Part shown: piece by piece, positions 9,775 through 21,124 of the stretch
Position numbering within the stretch: the stretch's first letter is position 1
Layout of the letters: each line of letters starts with the position of its first letter
Source of the DNA: Agarophyton chilense
Lineage: Eukaryota; Rhodophyta; Florideophyceae; Gracilariales; Gracilariaceae
Assembly: GCA_030374765.1 (NCBI GenBank)
Contig: JARGXX010000002.1
Coordinates: forward strand, 868,001 to 932,000
Reading direction: 5' to 3'
DNA length: 64,000 nt
Notes under the pieces: generated by a model
Seen by the model: only the letters and a program-made list of their open reading frames with translations
What the model was told of the DNA's origin: nothing
Databases searched by the model: none
Position numbers and translations under genes: made by a program

Positions 9775-12240
9775 TTACTTATAAGCCAGAATACTAGTAC
9801 AGATCCCAATGACCAACTCGAACGAATATCGATCTAAGAGCTTTGCATTACCAGTTTACGGACGCCTTCAGTGCTACTATCCGCTCTCGCCTTGACGGGG
9901 CGGAGGGGCTACCTTTTCGTCTTGATGATCGAGAATACATTGTACGAACCGTTGAAGCTCATGATCAAATTGTGATGCCACAGATTCTGAAGTGCAGAGT
10001 ACTGCACCTTGATCACTTCTGACAGTTGTCTGTTCATTCTGGAGAAACAAATTTGTATCTAGCTGTCAGGAGTGATTTCTATTGGCCTTTTTTAGCAATG
10101 TATCGTCATGCAAATTCGAAATTGTGCGCAACATGCGATCGAAATCTGGTTAGGCTGTGGAAGAAGGAAAGTCACTGAAGTTATTCCGGGCGAAAGGGCC
10201 TCTACATTAAGTCAATATCTAAATACTCGGAAAATTGATTCGCTCGAAGCGAGGTAACAGATACCTTATGGTAGTTACCGATGGTTTCTCCAAGCTGATC
10301 AGAACTGTTACTATGAAACGGATCATTGCTACAGTGATATCATGCGCGTTTATCCACCATTTAGTTTACTACTGTGGACTTCCAGGTGCTCTGCTCTCAG
10401 ATACGGGTAATCAATTCGTGTCACCCTTCTTTCAAGATGTATTCAACATACTTGGAATCAGGAACTTGTTCACCATCTGCAATGTAATGGGAAGGTAGAA
10501 CGTATAACCGCACGCTACTTGCTTCACTTCGGCACTAAATCGCTGAACACCCCAAGGACTGGTATTTTTATGCGGACATTCTTTGCTACGCGAATAATAC
10601 GCAGGTTCATCCTACTACAAATTTAACGCCATTCAAGCTGGTTCTATCCCGTAGCCCACGGGATTTTTTAATAGAGATTCGCTCAGACAGAACTGAAGAT
10701 GAGAAAATGCCGATGCAGACTCAGTTTTACCTACGCTAGAGGAACGAGCTGCGAAAACACACCAAACAAGCCGAAAACAAGATGGGAAAGTCCCATGCAT
10801 GCTACAAGTGCAATTACGACGCGTCACTACGGCGGGCACTCTCGGACATCCAAGTTATGGGACATGGCTTCGTGAAAATATAAAAGAAGGATAACCGGAA
10901 ACCGGAAAAGAAAAGGAACGGAAACGCGGTCATATGTTAGCGACGATTGCAACCGGACCGAATGAAGTCGTCGAATTTGACAAGCACAAGGATTTTATCC
11001 TAAGCGATTATGAAGCTTGAGCATATATATCGCGAGGGAGTGGTAAGTGAACCAAGATCAAGCTTAGCTGGCGTCGTGTCGAGCCCTGAAGCCGATTTTC
11101 AGCAGAATGATATGGCTCTTTGCCCGCTGAAGTTCAAACACCACTGAAAAGTTTTAAAGCACACGCGCCTGCAGACTTGCTGGACAGCAACACAATAATC
11201 TCAAAAATATTGCCACCAGGCTGGCACGATCCTAAGAACCGGTGCATGACGTCTGTATGCTGGCCGCCACCACGCGGCGCAGCAATGGGTGAAATTTTGG
11301 ACCTTGGAGCTCAGATAGGAGCAGATGTGGCGACACACGCCGTGAGCACGCATGGAGCTGCAGCTCCAGCTCCCACACCAGGTGAAGTTTACGTGAAGAA
11401 TACCGATAATGTCTGAGAAGAGAGAGAGAAGAAAGCTTCATCTGAAGATGGTCGCGCACCTCGCGACATAGAGCCATCAACAGGAGAACATGGTGTCGTA
11501 ACTGTTCCACCACCTGCAGTAGCGCACGAAGAAAAAGCTGAAATCAGCAGAAATGTTCCGCTACTTGACTGGAAAGACACAGATGTCATTGGAAAAACGA
11601 AGGAATTTCATAGAGAGAAGAGATATCTCGATCTCGAGGAAAATGGAGTTTAATTAAAAACATCACAGTTTAATAAAAAGGTTTTATCTGATGACACCTC
11701 GCCGGAGGACGCCGCACAACAGATTATATGATGCAAGCCCACCTCTACCATTAGAGTAGAATCAAAATTGCCGTGAAAGGCAGAAGAAAGGCGTACGGCG
11801 AGAAGAAATATCGCGTCATCGCCGAAAGAATCGAATAAACTGGGTGTTGAGTTGGAGGCCCAGGAAGAACCGGAAAGGTCACAGGTATTCAGAAGACTGG
11901 CTATGAGATACCAAGATTTGGTGAAATCTGATGAACGCTGTAACGCGGCACCAGACGCTTCAAGGGTGCAATCCAACGTTGAGCACACTCATTCAGCTGT
12001 ACACGAACTACGTACGGCAGAATCCAATCACATGAGCGCTATCTCGACCTCAACGCCGCTCTGGACCACCGTCTTGTGTTTAGACGTATCGTTCCCTTCA
12101 TCAGGACTCCCTTGCATTTTCCCTCACACACTGCTTCTTCCAAGGATAGTCGCTCGCAAGGTGACCCCCGGTCCCTGCGGTGCTTTTTGTAAAGATCTAC
12201 TTTCCTACCGACCATTACAGTCATCAGTGTAATATCACGC
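9775..12240 (+). mobile_element. Ty3/gypsy chromovirus fossil of family E, 3' half
   Basis: From 9775 the sequence matches element E from the RNase H-integrase region onward. Integrase-core sequence follows (GNRYLMVVTDGFSKLIRTVT near 10250), then a Pro/Glu-rich linker region (11100-11900), then about 190 bases like the end of E's LTR (12050-12240, ending TTACAGTCATCAG then TAATATCAC against TTACAGTCCTCAG then AATACCACA in E). The 5' half is absent; the left edge is the family-C LTR. It is heavily broken, more diverged than E, and clearly old. Confidence 0.8.
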
Positions 12241-12980
12241 CAATGATGACTGCAGTTCATACGAAGAAAAGGCTCATGGGGGCTCGAGAGAACATGACTT
12301 TTTCTAAGACGAAATGGAAGAAACTATTTGTTATCATGAACTAAAATTTAGTTTAGATGGAACAGATGGAGTTGATCTTAATTGGCACGATAACAGAAAT
12401 AAAGAGAATCATTTTTTGAAGCTGTATTATAGTGGCGGAACTGCGCAGATGGGCGGGGATGGCGTACCGAACGGATGGCGGTGTGGACAAGGCGGTTGAC
12501 GGCCACCCGCCCACATGAGGCTGCCGCCGACCCGAACTGAAATGAAGACACTGGACAAGGAGACAACCCACTGAAGAACCGATGATGTATTGGCTACAAA
12601 AGAACACGTGGATAGACACTGATGCAGCTTTAGAAATTGTTTTATTTTTTTAGATAGAGTACGGTAGGCTTTACAGGAGGACCTGAGCCTCGGGGCACCT
12701 AAGTACATGAAGTCGGCTGCCACCCTTGAAAGTACACGATAAGCACGCCTAGACTTTCGTCTTCGTCGTCTGCGCAGATCAGGGACTACCCCGAACGGTT
12801 GTACCTCAGGTTTCTAAGCCGTCCGTACCCTCCGCACGTTCCTGACCACGCCTGCTGGCAGCGAACGCTCATACTACCTATCGCTAACCGGTGCTTCCGT
12901 GTGTACGAGTGGTACACTCACAGAAGAGACTCAAACGCTCTGTACAATGCTGCTTGTAGGAACTATCTCACCGAAGCGAT
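12241..12980. other. No recognised gene
   Basis: This is intergenic sequence after the family-E remnant. Open frames on both strands at 12.3-12.7 kb and 12.8-13.1 kb have no recognisable domain. Confidence 0.4.
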
Positions 12981-12984
12981 AAAA

Positions 12985-13480
12985 TGGAGAGGATGCTGTA
13001 ATGCTATGAACTCCCTTCTTTTTATTACGGTAAAAGTAACATGGTCTTTTGACAGGGTTAAAAAGAACCTACATAGTATTACAAGCGGTTGCAGAAAAAC
13101 TTTTAATCATTTGTGTCTGAAATAATAGGAGAAGGTGTATATTTTCAAAACGGCGGGGCCTCTGTACTCCATTCAGTGTATACTACTAAATGGTTGGTTC
13201 ATCAAATTATTAGTGTTTTACCATGGCCGGCCAACTCACCTGACTTAAAAAATTATGGAAAACAGTTGGACTTTTTAGCACGCCGTGTTTGCGCCAGTCT
13301 GCGCCATTTAAAAAATGTAGGAAGGCCCATGGAACTTATGATTGAATGATGGAGAATTGTTAGCAGCTCCCAAGCCATATTCAACTACCAAACTTCGAAT
13401 GACGATACAACACAAAAAAGATCTACAATAAAATACACAACAAAACGCTTTGGTCCACAGAATTAATCACAAACTACTGT
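12985..13480 (+). pseudogene. Tc1/mariner transposase remnant, plus strand
   Basis: The segment carries the hallmark FQNGGASVLHSVYTTKWLVH followed by ISVLPWPANSPDLKN. This is the region around the second catalytic Asp and the PWPAxSPDLNPIE motif of Tc1-type transposases. The expected Q-D-N-A-P reads N-G-G-A-S, so the catalytic Asp is lost. The following LARRVCASLRHLKNV matches the next conserved segment. Preceding sequence (RVKKNLHSITSGC) fits loosely. No start codon or terminal repeats are visible. It is separate from, and less preserved than, the Tc1 copies at 14.7 and 26.6 kb. Confidence 0.7.
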
Positions 13481-14669
13481 GTGTAGCTTCTGCGAATCTA
13501 ATACACTACAACATCTCATATGCGCACTGAAAAGACAATGGTCGTGACAAAAAATTACAATAGAATCTGAGCATACATTCCATTACCAATTAAATATCCT
13601 ACGAGGCTCTCTGTGAAATAGTTTTTAGAATTTGGAGAATCTGAGCGGTTATAGAATACTGGTTACAAGCGTATTAAGAGTGCGAGCAGAAGCTCGGGGC
13701 GGCTGTTGGAAGTCTGAGCGATTACCTATCTATAGGTTTTTTCAGAAACGTGCGGACAGTAAGGACCAAAGAGTTTATGAAATCACTATAAAGCTATAAC
13801 CAGGGGCACTGTTTCTCAAATGGTACAGGAAAAGGGCAAATTTCCTACGTATTAAATATAATAAATTTGATTCTCTGTTTTGTACTTTATTTCTTGGTCA
13901 GGGTTTTTAAAAATTTTACGAAGCTATGGATTGAGTTTGGTTCTGGAAAGCTCTGGGACTAGTGTTTTAATGGTTTTTAAAGTAATGACAACGATAAAAG
14001 GCTATTTTCCGACTGTGGATGGCAGTGAAGACAAATAGGGTGGTTGGTCTATCCAGGTTTTGCGCATGGTATCTGGTATTTGCTTTGCTTTTAGTTCAAA
14101 TATGGTTCCAGTTACACTAAAGTCTGAGCCACGTTACACTAAAGTACCCGAGCCCGGCCACCACTTTTGAAAATAGACTGTAAGCATTTTTAATTGTTGT
14201 ATTGGTCATTTGGGCAGATTTGCGATTAAGCCGACCAAAAATTGCGTGGTTTAAAATCTTCGCAATTCTTGGCGAGAAGAAAAATAAAAGAAGTGCGTAG
14301 TTTATGATATCTGTGTAAGCATGATTTGGAGGATGGTAGTTGCTAGAGCGTTCGTACCAATTTTGTCGACTTGCTGCTTGGAAGTTTATCGTTTCTTGCC
14401 TTTAAATTTGGATTCCTGGAGGTTTAATAGATGTTCAGTTAGTTTTAAAAAACTATGGGCGACGGATTTACGAATCTCACTGTATTTGCTACTTCTACAT
14501 CTGTGTCCTTAGCAAGAATGGAGCCAAGCTGAAGAATGCATGATACAAACCTTTTGTGCAAAACAAGACCTCGTAGAACGGAGTTCAAGGTTGTTTTTCT
14601 ATCATATATATATTTCAAATGTGTTCGGCAAAAGATGTTTTCAGCGAATGGTAACGTGTAAATGGATGT
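13481..14669. other. No recognised gene, AT-rich
   Basis: AT-rich DNA without long open frames or recognisable motifs lies between two Tc1 remnants. Confidence 0.5.
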
Positions 14670-14799
14670 AAAGTCTGTTTTAAAATCGTATCCCTCGCCC
14701 AAAATTTCCAAAAATCGACGTATTGGCTACGGGTAAACCAACAAAATCAGTGTGAAAATTTGACGTAAAAATACTGTATCGAAAACCTAACCTTTATAG

Positions 14800-15429
14800 A
14801 ATCCTTTTTACTCTAACGCGAGTTCAGAATAGCTCCTTTATCCTGTGAAATGCTTATAAAACGCTTTGGAATTGATTCCATAAGAGGACTGATAAAACTA
14901 CTGTCAAGTTTTTCTTGGCAATCTTTGATACAATTTTTCTAATAAAAAACTGTATCAAATTGCCTTCTTTTCCCATAAAACATTCGGGACAACATTGCCA
15001 AAAGCTTTAGATGGGTTTAATGACAGGAGAGCGCGCAGGCTATTCCTCAAACGACATATTTAGACTTTTAAACCACTGTTTCATAGAATTAGATTTATGC
15101 ACAGGTGCATTATCTTGCTGAAAAATGAATTCTTCTCCGTATATACAGTATGAAAAAGTTAGCAAATAGTTTTCTAGAACCTCAGAATACTTCTCAGAGT
15201 CCATATTTGTTTCAACAAAAAAAATTTTGTTGCTTCTTTTCTAGAGATTCTAGCCCAAACCATTATTGACACCTCTTCTGAATGCCGCGTCGCAAATTAT
15301 TTCCTTTTTATTCGTGATCATGGCAATAAAATTTATAGCAATCTGGACGATCAAAGTTAAACATTTTTTCGTCGGAAAAGTTAAAACTATTCCATTCAGT
15401 TTTTCAATTAGCTTTTTTAAGACACTATT
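14800..15429 (-). pseudogene. Tc1/mariner transposase remnant of copy I
   Basis: Read on the minus strand near 15140-15010, it gives EEFIFQQDNAPVHKSNSMKQ, then WFKSLNMSFEE, then PARSPVIKPI. This matches the Tc1 core around the second catalytic Asp (QQDNAPVH) and the PAxSPDLNPIE motif, where the last Asp is replaced by Val. A stop falls just before PARSP, and several others interrupt the C-terminal part. The N-terminal HTH half would lie beyond the element D insertion, but I could not recognise it there. Confidence 0.8.
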
Positions 15430-16063
15430 TGTCGTACAATCACCTCTGGGGTATGCTACTGTCTTGTCTCGGGAGCATAGTGACGCTCGACCGTAGGGAG
15501 CTTGTTGACGCTCAACCTTAGAAGGTAGACGTAGTAAACCTCGATGGTAACAGGGCACCGTGAAAACCCGCAGGGGCAAACGGCGGGGCAACTAGCCTAT
15601 ACCGTGTATGTGAACGATGGTAGGCGTGGATGCGAGGGAAAGCCTGTGTGGTAGTTGAGAAACGATGAACCAAAAGGTATAGTCGTGACCCAAGTGATGC
15701 CTGTCTTTATCAGATTAGGATGGGGGAGGTGCAGTTCCCTATATGCAGTGGACTGCACTCCCCAGATCACCCGGGAGGTGCTAGCAAGGCACGGTCTCTG
15801 ACCTAGTGTCAGAGACCTGGCCAACACTGGCTACAGTACCAGGTGGCCACTCAACTATTGTACTAAAATACACATAATTACAATTACTATCACTAACAAT
15901 TACTCAACCAGAAGGTACATGTCAACATTACACATGACTGACAACACCTAGATGGTAGCTCGCCGGGACCTGCGTGGCCGATGATTCCTCGCACGCAGCA
16001 CCTACAAGGTCAGCGTAGTGTATCGGACACCTCAGAGGTCAGCCCTTCCGCCACTATACGACA
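15430..16063 (-). repeat. Element D 3' LTR
   Basis: 634 bp, beginning TGTCGTACAATC and ending CACTATACGACA; the terminal 7 bases are inverted. It matches 19702-20310. Inside is a perfect 9-bp dyad, GTCTCTGAC / GTCAGAGAC, at 15794-15816, largely kept in the other LTR at 20041-20063. Confidence 0.95.
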
Positions 16064-16609
16064 GACCCCCTTCCTACCCGGGAGGCAAGCCCCATGTCTC
16101 CCTTCATCACACTATAGAGTTGTAGCGAGCGACAGCGGCGCGGGCATCGGAGTAGTGTCTGGGCGCGGCGATGGATCCCATGAGGTTCAGAACTCAGCGC
16201 CAGTATCGCTTGGGGGAGTGCGAGCGACGACGGTGGTGCACGAATTGAGCGACAACCATTCAGGTAGAGACTGTCATGAGGACGATGCAGTGTCAATAGC
16301 GCGCTCGCGGACACCTTTTCGGTAGTGGGCCCCTGCGTGCTTGCGATTCTCTTTCCGCATAGCCCACCGTTCAACCAAGTTGGTATCGCACCTCTCCCCA
16401 GTGGCGGGGTTACCGCTCCTTCGCTACCTCCTATGTCGATGGCTCCCAGCATTCCTGCCAGTTTTCCTTCGTGGGTAGTCGATAACACGGGTCCTCCCGA
16501 TCCCACTGCTCCTCAACCGACAGGTCCTTCTACTCACGGATTCAGGGGCTAGACTTTCTATCGCTTCACCTTTGAGGTTCTTGTGGCGGCCGCCTGCCAC
16601 TTGACTTCC

Positions 16610-18835
16610 TTAGTGTTTCCTTCTTAAAGTAAATTGTTGTCTCTTGTTGTCTCTTCTACTGTTACATTCGGTTGTTCTTTCATGTCCTCCCTTGTAGGTC
16701 ATCCGACACGCATATGCGTCAACCTTCTGCGGAAAACGACGTCTTTTCTCCCCCTTCCTTAGGCCTGAGTACCACGAAGGTCTAAGGTTAGCCGTCTGCA
16801 GGCATCGGCTCCTTGCGACGGCGCCAATACCTGATACGGAAGTGTGGGGGTATTGCGGCTGGGGGTTCGAGGTGTCCCCTTCTGAGCCCCAGCCGTACCA
16901 TCTGAAGGTGTACTTCAGACCATTGTAGGTTCGCGTGTGGCCCACAAGACGGTCAAAAAGAAATTCCTCTGAGGTTTGGTCCTGATCTTTCGGGGGAACG
17001 CCACCTCGAGGGTTCATATGCTCCGAGTTGGGAGCTTCGTGTGTGGGAGCCGGGTCGGGAGCTCCCGCTGTTACCGTGTGAGGTTGCATTTCAGTCCCTG
17101 TTAGAGGGTTATAATCCGGATCATCCCTTTGTAGGTCATAGTTCACCTCAATTGGGGTGGGGTCCGCCGAGGGTCGAGTACGCAGGGCTACAGCTCTGGG
17201 CTCTCGAGCTGAGGTGTCCGCCTCCATGCGATGTTGAACCGTTTCAGGTGCTACCGTAATACGGTCAATTGTTATCGTATTCGGTATTCCGTTCTGGTAA
17301 ACCGTAACGGTGTGGTCTGATGCTTTCAATACCTTATAAGGTCTCCATGATTTGGGTAGAAGCTTCGAATTGATATCTCTATCAATAGTTTCATCGTTCG
17401 TTTCATCACCCGGTCGTGGTCTTTTACCTGAAGGCGGGTTGTCTATGTAGACATATTGTCCCGACGATACAGAGACCACTTTGGTTACCCTACGGTAATA
17501 GTCGGCCTTGCACCGCTTCTGGGCTGCAGTGAGGCGGCTCTCTGCATGCTTGAGAGCCCTCCTCAACCTCATAAGCGTATTCCGCTTGACTTGGGCAGGG
17601 GTCAGTGTGTCAGCTGTAGTGCTGGTAGTATGATCTCCCTGCACTACAATAACTGGGGGGTGTCGCGAAAGAACTAAATCAAAGAGAGTGGTCTGCGTTG
17701 ACCGGTGTACCTGAAGGTTATAGGAGTAGGTGAGTGTTTGCACCAGCTCATCCCACCCAGTTTGGTGCTCTTCCGTATAGTGTCGTAGCCTTGATGCCAA
17801 TGTGTGGTTAAAGCGCTCGACCTGTCCGTTCGTCTGCGGGTGGTAGGCAGTAGTGAAATAGTGCTTGACACCCGAGAGGTTACAGACTGCTTCGAAGAAC
17901 TTCGATTCCAGGTTTGAACCATTATCGGTAAGTAGGTACAGTGGTGCACCATACGGGTAGACCCAATTGTTGAGGAACGCGATCGCCAGCGTGGTTGACT
18001 TCGTCTTCTTTAAAGGTATCGCTCTCGTGAGCTTCGAGAACCTGTCGGTGATCACTAGAATGTGCTGATACCCATTCTTGGTTTGGGGAAGTGGTCCTAG
18101 AAGGTCTATCGCAAAAAACTCCAGTGGACCCGCTGCTGGAAACAGCTTGAGGTACTTTCGATGCTTTCGAATACTACCGCGGGTACGAACACAAGATTCG
18201 CATCGACCTACAAAGCTATAGACATCATGGCCCATATGAGGCCAATAGAACTGTTGCCTCAAGGTGCAATACATCCTGGGGGCACCGGGGTGTCCCGATA
18301 GTCGCGGGTAGTGCGCGAGATACAAGACTCTTGGGCGCAGTGCCTTCGGAACCACCTTTTGAAGGCTACCATCCAAATTTGACCTTCTCACGATGTACCC
18401 ATTGTGATCCATATCGAACGGTGATCCTTTGAAACCAATTTGGTCAGCCAGGGTTCTGCAGTACGCATCCTGGGCCTGTTCTCGTAGAAATTCCTTTCGG
18501 GTTACGGGCATGACGTTCGCTTCCTCTAGGTTCAGTATCTGCGTTTCCATGTCGGTGTTACGTTCTTCAGGTAAGTCCCAACATCCTTCTAGGTGTACGC
18601 CGGTACCATTTTGGTTTAATGACACCAAAAAGCAAGGGATATCATCATCCACCGGTTCTGTCTCTAATCCTGAGGTGTTTAAGCGTGACATAGCGTCAGC
18701 TATGTTGTGCTTAATACCTGGAAGGTACTGTACGTCGTATTCAAACTCCGAGAGTCTCAACCTCCAACGGGCAAGTCTACCAGACGCATCTGCGAGTCTG
18801 AGGATCCACCTTAAGGCGTCGTGGTCCGTGCGCAA
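16610..18835 (-). CDS. Element D pol part: RNase H end, integrase, chromodomain (fossil)
   Basis: A 741-codon open frame. Residues 1-50 are the tail of RNase H (RTDHDALRWILRLADASGR). An HHCC zinc-binding integrase N-terminus follows (HYPRLSGHPG, then CESCVR), then the DDE core with FFAIDLLGPLP, LLTDNGSNLESKFF and HPQTNGQVERFNHTL. A long Pro/Thr/Glu-rich linker leads to a chromodomain-like segment (EEFLFDRLVGHTR, then TFRWYGWGSE). The reading direction is minus, toward the LTR at 15430. Confidence 0.9.
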   Translation of the reverse strand: MRTDHDALRWILRLADASGRLARWRLRLSEFEYDVQYLPGIKHNIADAMSRLNTSGLETEPVDDDIPCFLVSLNQNGTGVHLEGCWDLPEERNTDMETQILNLEEANVMPVTRKEFLREQAQDAYCRTLADQIGFKGSPFDMDHNGYIVRRSNLDGSLQKVVPKALRPRVLYLAHYPRLSGHPGAPRMYCTLRQQFYWPHMGHDVYSFVGRCESCVRTRGSIRKHRKYLKLFPAAGPLEFFAIDLLGPLPQTKNGYQHILVITDRFSKLTRAIPLKKTKSTTLAIAFLNNWVYPYGAPLYLLTDNGSNLESKFFEAVCNLSGVKHYFTTAYHPQTNGQVERFNHTLASRLRHYTEEHQTGWDELVQTLTYSYNLQVHRSTQTTLFDLVLSRHPPVIVVQGDHTTSTTADTLTPAQVKRNTLMRLRRALKHAESRLTAAQKRCKADYYRRVTKVVSVSSGQYVYIDNPPSGKRPRPGDETNDETIDRDINSKLLPKSWRPYKVLKASDHTVTVYQNGIPNTITIDRITVAPETVQHRMEADTSAREPRAVALRTRPSADPTPIEVNYDLQRDDPDYNPLTGTEMQPHTVTAGAPDPAPTHEAPNSEHMNPRGGVPPKDQDQTSEEFLFDRLVGHTRTYNGLKYTFRWYGWGSEGDTSNPQPQYPHTSVSGIGAVARSRCLQTANLRPSWYSGLRKGEKRRRFPQKVDAYACRMTYKGGHERTTECNSRRDNKRQQFTLRRKH

Positions 18836-18845
18836 CGTAAAGCGC

Positions 18846-19256
18846 TCACCATTGAGTTATGGACGGAATATCAACATGCTCAACACTACTGCTAGACATT
18901 ACGAAACCTGTAATTGGTGGCAGGTAAATGTCTTGAGGATCTACCTTTCTCGGGACCTCTTGACTCTGCCTTGGACCTTGTAGGTACTCACTATCAGTAG
19001 GTAAGTGTTTGGAATGGGTTGAATGACCCATTTGGAACCCTTGTGGTATGCGCTTTGCGATGTTCACCTGTGTGGGTCGGGATTCTGCGAATCCCTCGGA
19101 AACCCAAAGGTCCTGCACAGCGCGGTAAACATGCTCCCTAGCATCCGTAAAGAGATACTTTTTCACCGTTTCAGGTATCCTGTCCGATAGCTCTTGAGCT
19201 GCTGGGTCAACCAAAATACGGGTAAATGCATCGACGTCCATTGAGAGCGGAACCAT
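18846..19256 (-). pseudogene. Element D gag piece (fossil)
   Basis: An open frame of 136 codons lies between the primer-binding site and the pol part, in the same direction. Its position is that of gag, but it lacks a recognisable zinc knuckle. The assignment rests on position. Confidence 0.45.
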
Positions 19257-19680
19257 CCGGGTATCCGACTTCTCCTTTATGGTTAATGCATCCTCGACCG
19301 CGAGAGTGACGAGCGCTTTCGCTCGCTCTTCGAGCTGAGGCCATAGCTCCCCCGCTGCAACCTCAATTGGTAATTACCTTTGAGGTTCCGTTGCCATAGG
19401 CGGCGGACCATGTACCTTTACGGTTTTGTCCCGAGGATGCCGGTGCAGCTCCTCGGGATTTTCCATAATCGGTTGAGCCGAAGGGGCTCCTTTAGGACCT
19501 TTATGGCTTGGCGGGGCGCTCGCACCACGCGTATTCCTTTTAGGTCGTTCCATTTGTGACCAATAGTGGTATCCTGTATTGCTTTGCAGGGATTTCCTGA
19601 AACGAAATAGGTGTACGAGCGTCCAATCCTTCTCGGAATCTCGTGTGAATCGTGAAGGTACGACGAAACCTAAAAATACT

Positions 19681-19698
19681 TTCTAAGTCGGGAGACCA
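19681..19698 (-). other. Element D primer-binding site (tRNA-Tyr type)
   Basis: On the minus strand TGGTCTCCCGACTTAGAA lies 3 bases inside the 5' LTR. It is the complement of a tRNA 3' end whose stems parse correctly (C1-G72 pair, A73, CCA), and it is identical to the site in element E. Confidence 0.85.
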
Positions 19699-19701
19699 AA
19701 A

Positions 19702-20310
19702 TGTCGTACAATCACCTCTGGGGTATGCTACTGTCTTGTCTTGGCAGCGTAGTGACCCTCAACCTTAGAAGGTAGACGTAGTAAAACTCGATGATAACAG
19801 TGCACCGTGAAACCCCGCAGGGGCAAACGGCGGGGCAACTAGCCTATACCGTGTAGGTGAACGACGGTAGGCGTCGACGCGCGGGAAAGCCTGCGTGGTA
19901 GTAGAGAAACAATGAACCAAGAGGTATGGTCGTGACCAAAGGGGTGCCTGTCTTTATCAGAGAAGGATGGGGGAGGTGTAGTTCCCTATATGCAGTGGAC
20001 TGCACTCTCCAGATCACTCGAGAGGTGCCAGCAAGGCACAGTCTCTGACCTAGTGTCAGAGAGCTGGCCAGCAGTGGCTACAGTACCAGGTGGCCACTCC
20101 ACTACTGTGCTAAACTAAATATAATTACAATTACAAGTACTAACAATTACTCAACCAGAAGTAACATTTCAACACTACACGTTGCTGACAATACCTAGAT
20201 GGTAGCTCTACCGGAGCTGCGTGGCCGATGGTTTTTTGCATCCATCACCTACAAGGTTAGTGTAGTATATCGACAACCTCAAAGGTCAAACTTTCTGCCA
20301 CTATACGACA
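19702..20310 (-). repeat. Element D 5' LTR
   Basis: 609 bp, the partner of 15430-16063, with the same TGTCGTACAATC and CTATACGACA ends. It is shorter by about 25 bases in small gaps. Confidence 0.95.
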
Positions 20311-20762
20311 CGGTTAACTTTGTATCATAAAATGGATATCAATAGAGGCAAATTTAGATTTTTGACAATATTTTGCAATATGAAGTGTTGAGGTATAATT
20401 TTTTCTTAAATGTACGCTTTGCTGAGGAAGATGGTAACGTAGGACGGCTGGTTGAACGAGTTTTTCTGTATGTATCGGGTTGTTTTATGAATTGTGGAAT
20501 ATTTGTGGGCTGCGATTGAGTTATTAGACAAAATCAGCTGGTTTCATACCTGTAATCACTGGTTACATGATTTGAGGCTGTCTCGAATGTGTCAAAGTCG
20601 TTGCACGAGCCAAAAATGAGCTGATGATTGTATAAAGGATATAAAATTTAAACAGTGTTATTGACATATTGGTTTGTATTTGATGTGAAATGTTCTCTGC
20701 AGTACATGAAATTCCTTTTTGGCGCAGTTTTTGTGGAGGGATATATTTTTGAAACGCATTGT

Positions 20763-21124
20763 AATTCGATATGATACTACTTTGACGCTTGATAATTGCT
20801 TTAGTCGTAATGGAAAGCTGGTGGAATCATCTCCAGTTTCCAGCGTGTCTGTGATCTTTTGCAAAAAAGAACCGGGAATGCTCTATACCCGAAGACCCCC
20901 GGCGCCCGTTGGCGGGTGTCCGTCGCTGAATTGGTGTACTGCGGTCAACGTGTACAGCTTTCATCTGCAATGGTGGCCAAAGGCACCTGCGTTTTACACA
21001 CATTCCCATACTGTAGGCTATCTTTGAAATTTTTGAAGTTTTCACTCGCGTCGACGGTTGACCGAGCCTCTATGAACCGAGCACCCTCAACCTGCCTCTC
21101 CGCCTGCGCCCTAACTCAAGCAAC
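20763..21124. other. Upstream region of COX17
   Basis: About 360 bases lie between the Tc1 right end and the COX17 start codon, with GC content rising towards the gene. The COX17 promoter is presumably here, but I see no convincing TATA box. Confidence 0.4.

Larger units (their letters stand above)
15430..20310 (-). mobile_element. Element D: compact Ty3/gypsy chromovirus fossil inside a Tc1 copy
   Basis: The element is bounded by LTRs at 15430-16063 and 19702-20310 with matching ends (TGTCGTA and TACGACA). At 4.9 kb it is about half the length of elements B and C. Parts seen are a gag piece, the end of RNase H, integrase and a chromodomain. A reverse transcriptase part is not seen, so it probably moved with help from relatives. 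The LTRs are roughly 93% identical by eye, giving an intermediate age. No clear 5-bp target duplication is visible (CTATT on the left, CGGTT on the right). It is broken. Confidence 0.92.
14670..20762 (-). mobile_element. Tc1/mariner transposon copy I, split by element D
   Basis: Without the 4,881-bp retrotransposon inside it, this copy is about 1.2 kb. Each end carries two short repeats about 100 bases apart: AAGTCTGTTTTAAAATCGTA at 14670 and TACTGTATCGAAAACCTAAC at 14772 on the left, and GTATAAAGGATATAAAATTT near 20630 and GGATATATTTTTGAAACGC near 20739 on the right. This is the inverted-repeat/direct-repeat layout of the Sleeping Beauty and Minos type of Tc1 elements. The transposase remnant is on the minus strand. 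Copy II at 26.6 kb shares the layout and terminal sequences. Confidence 0.75.
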
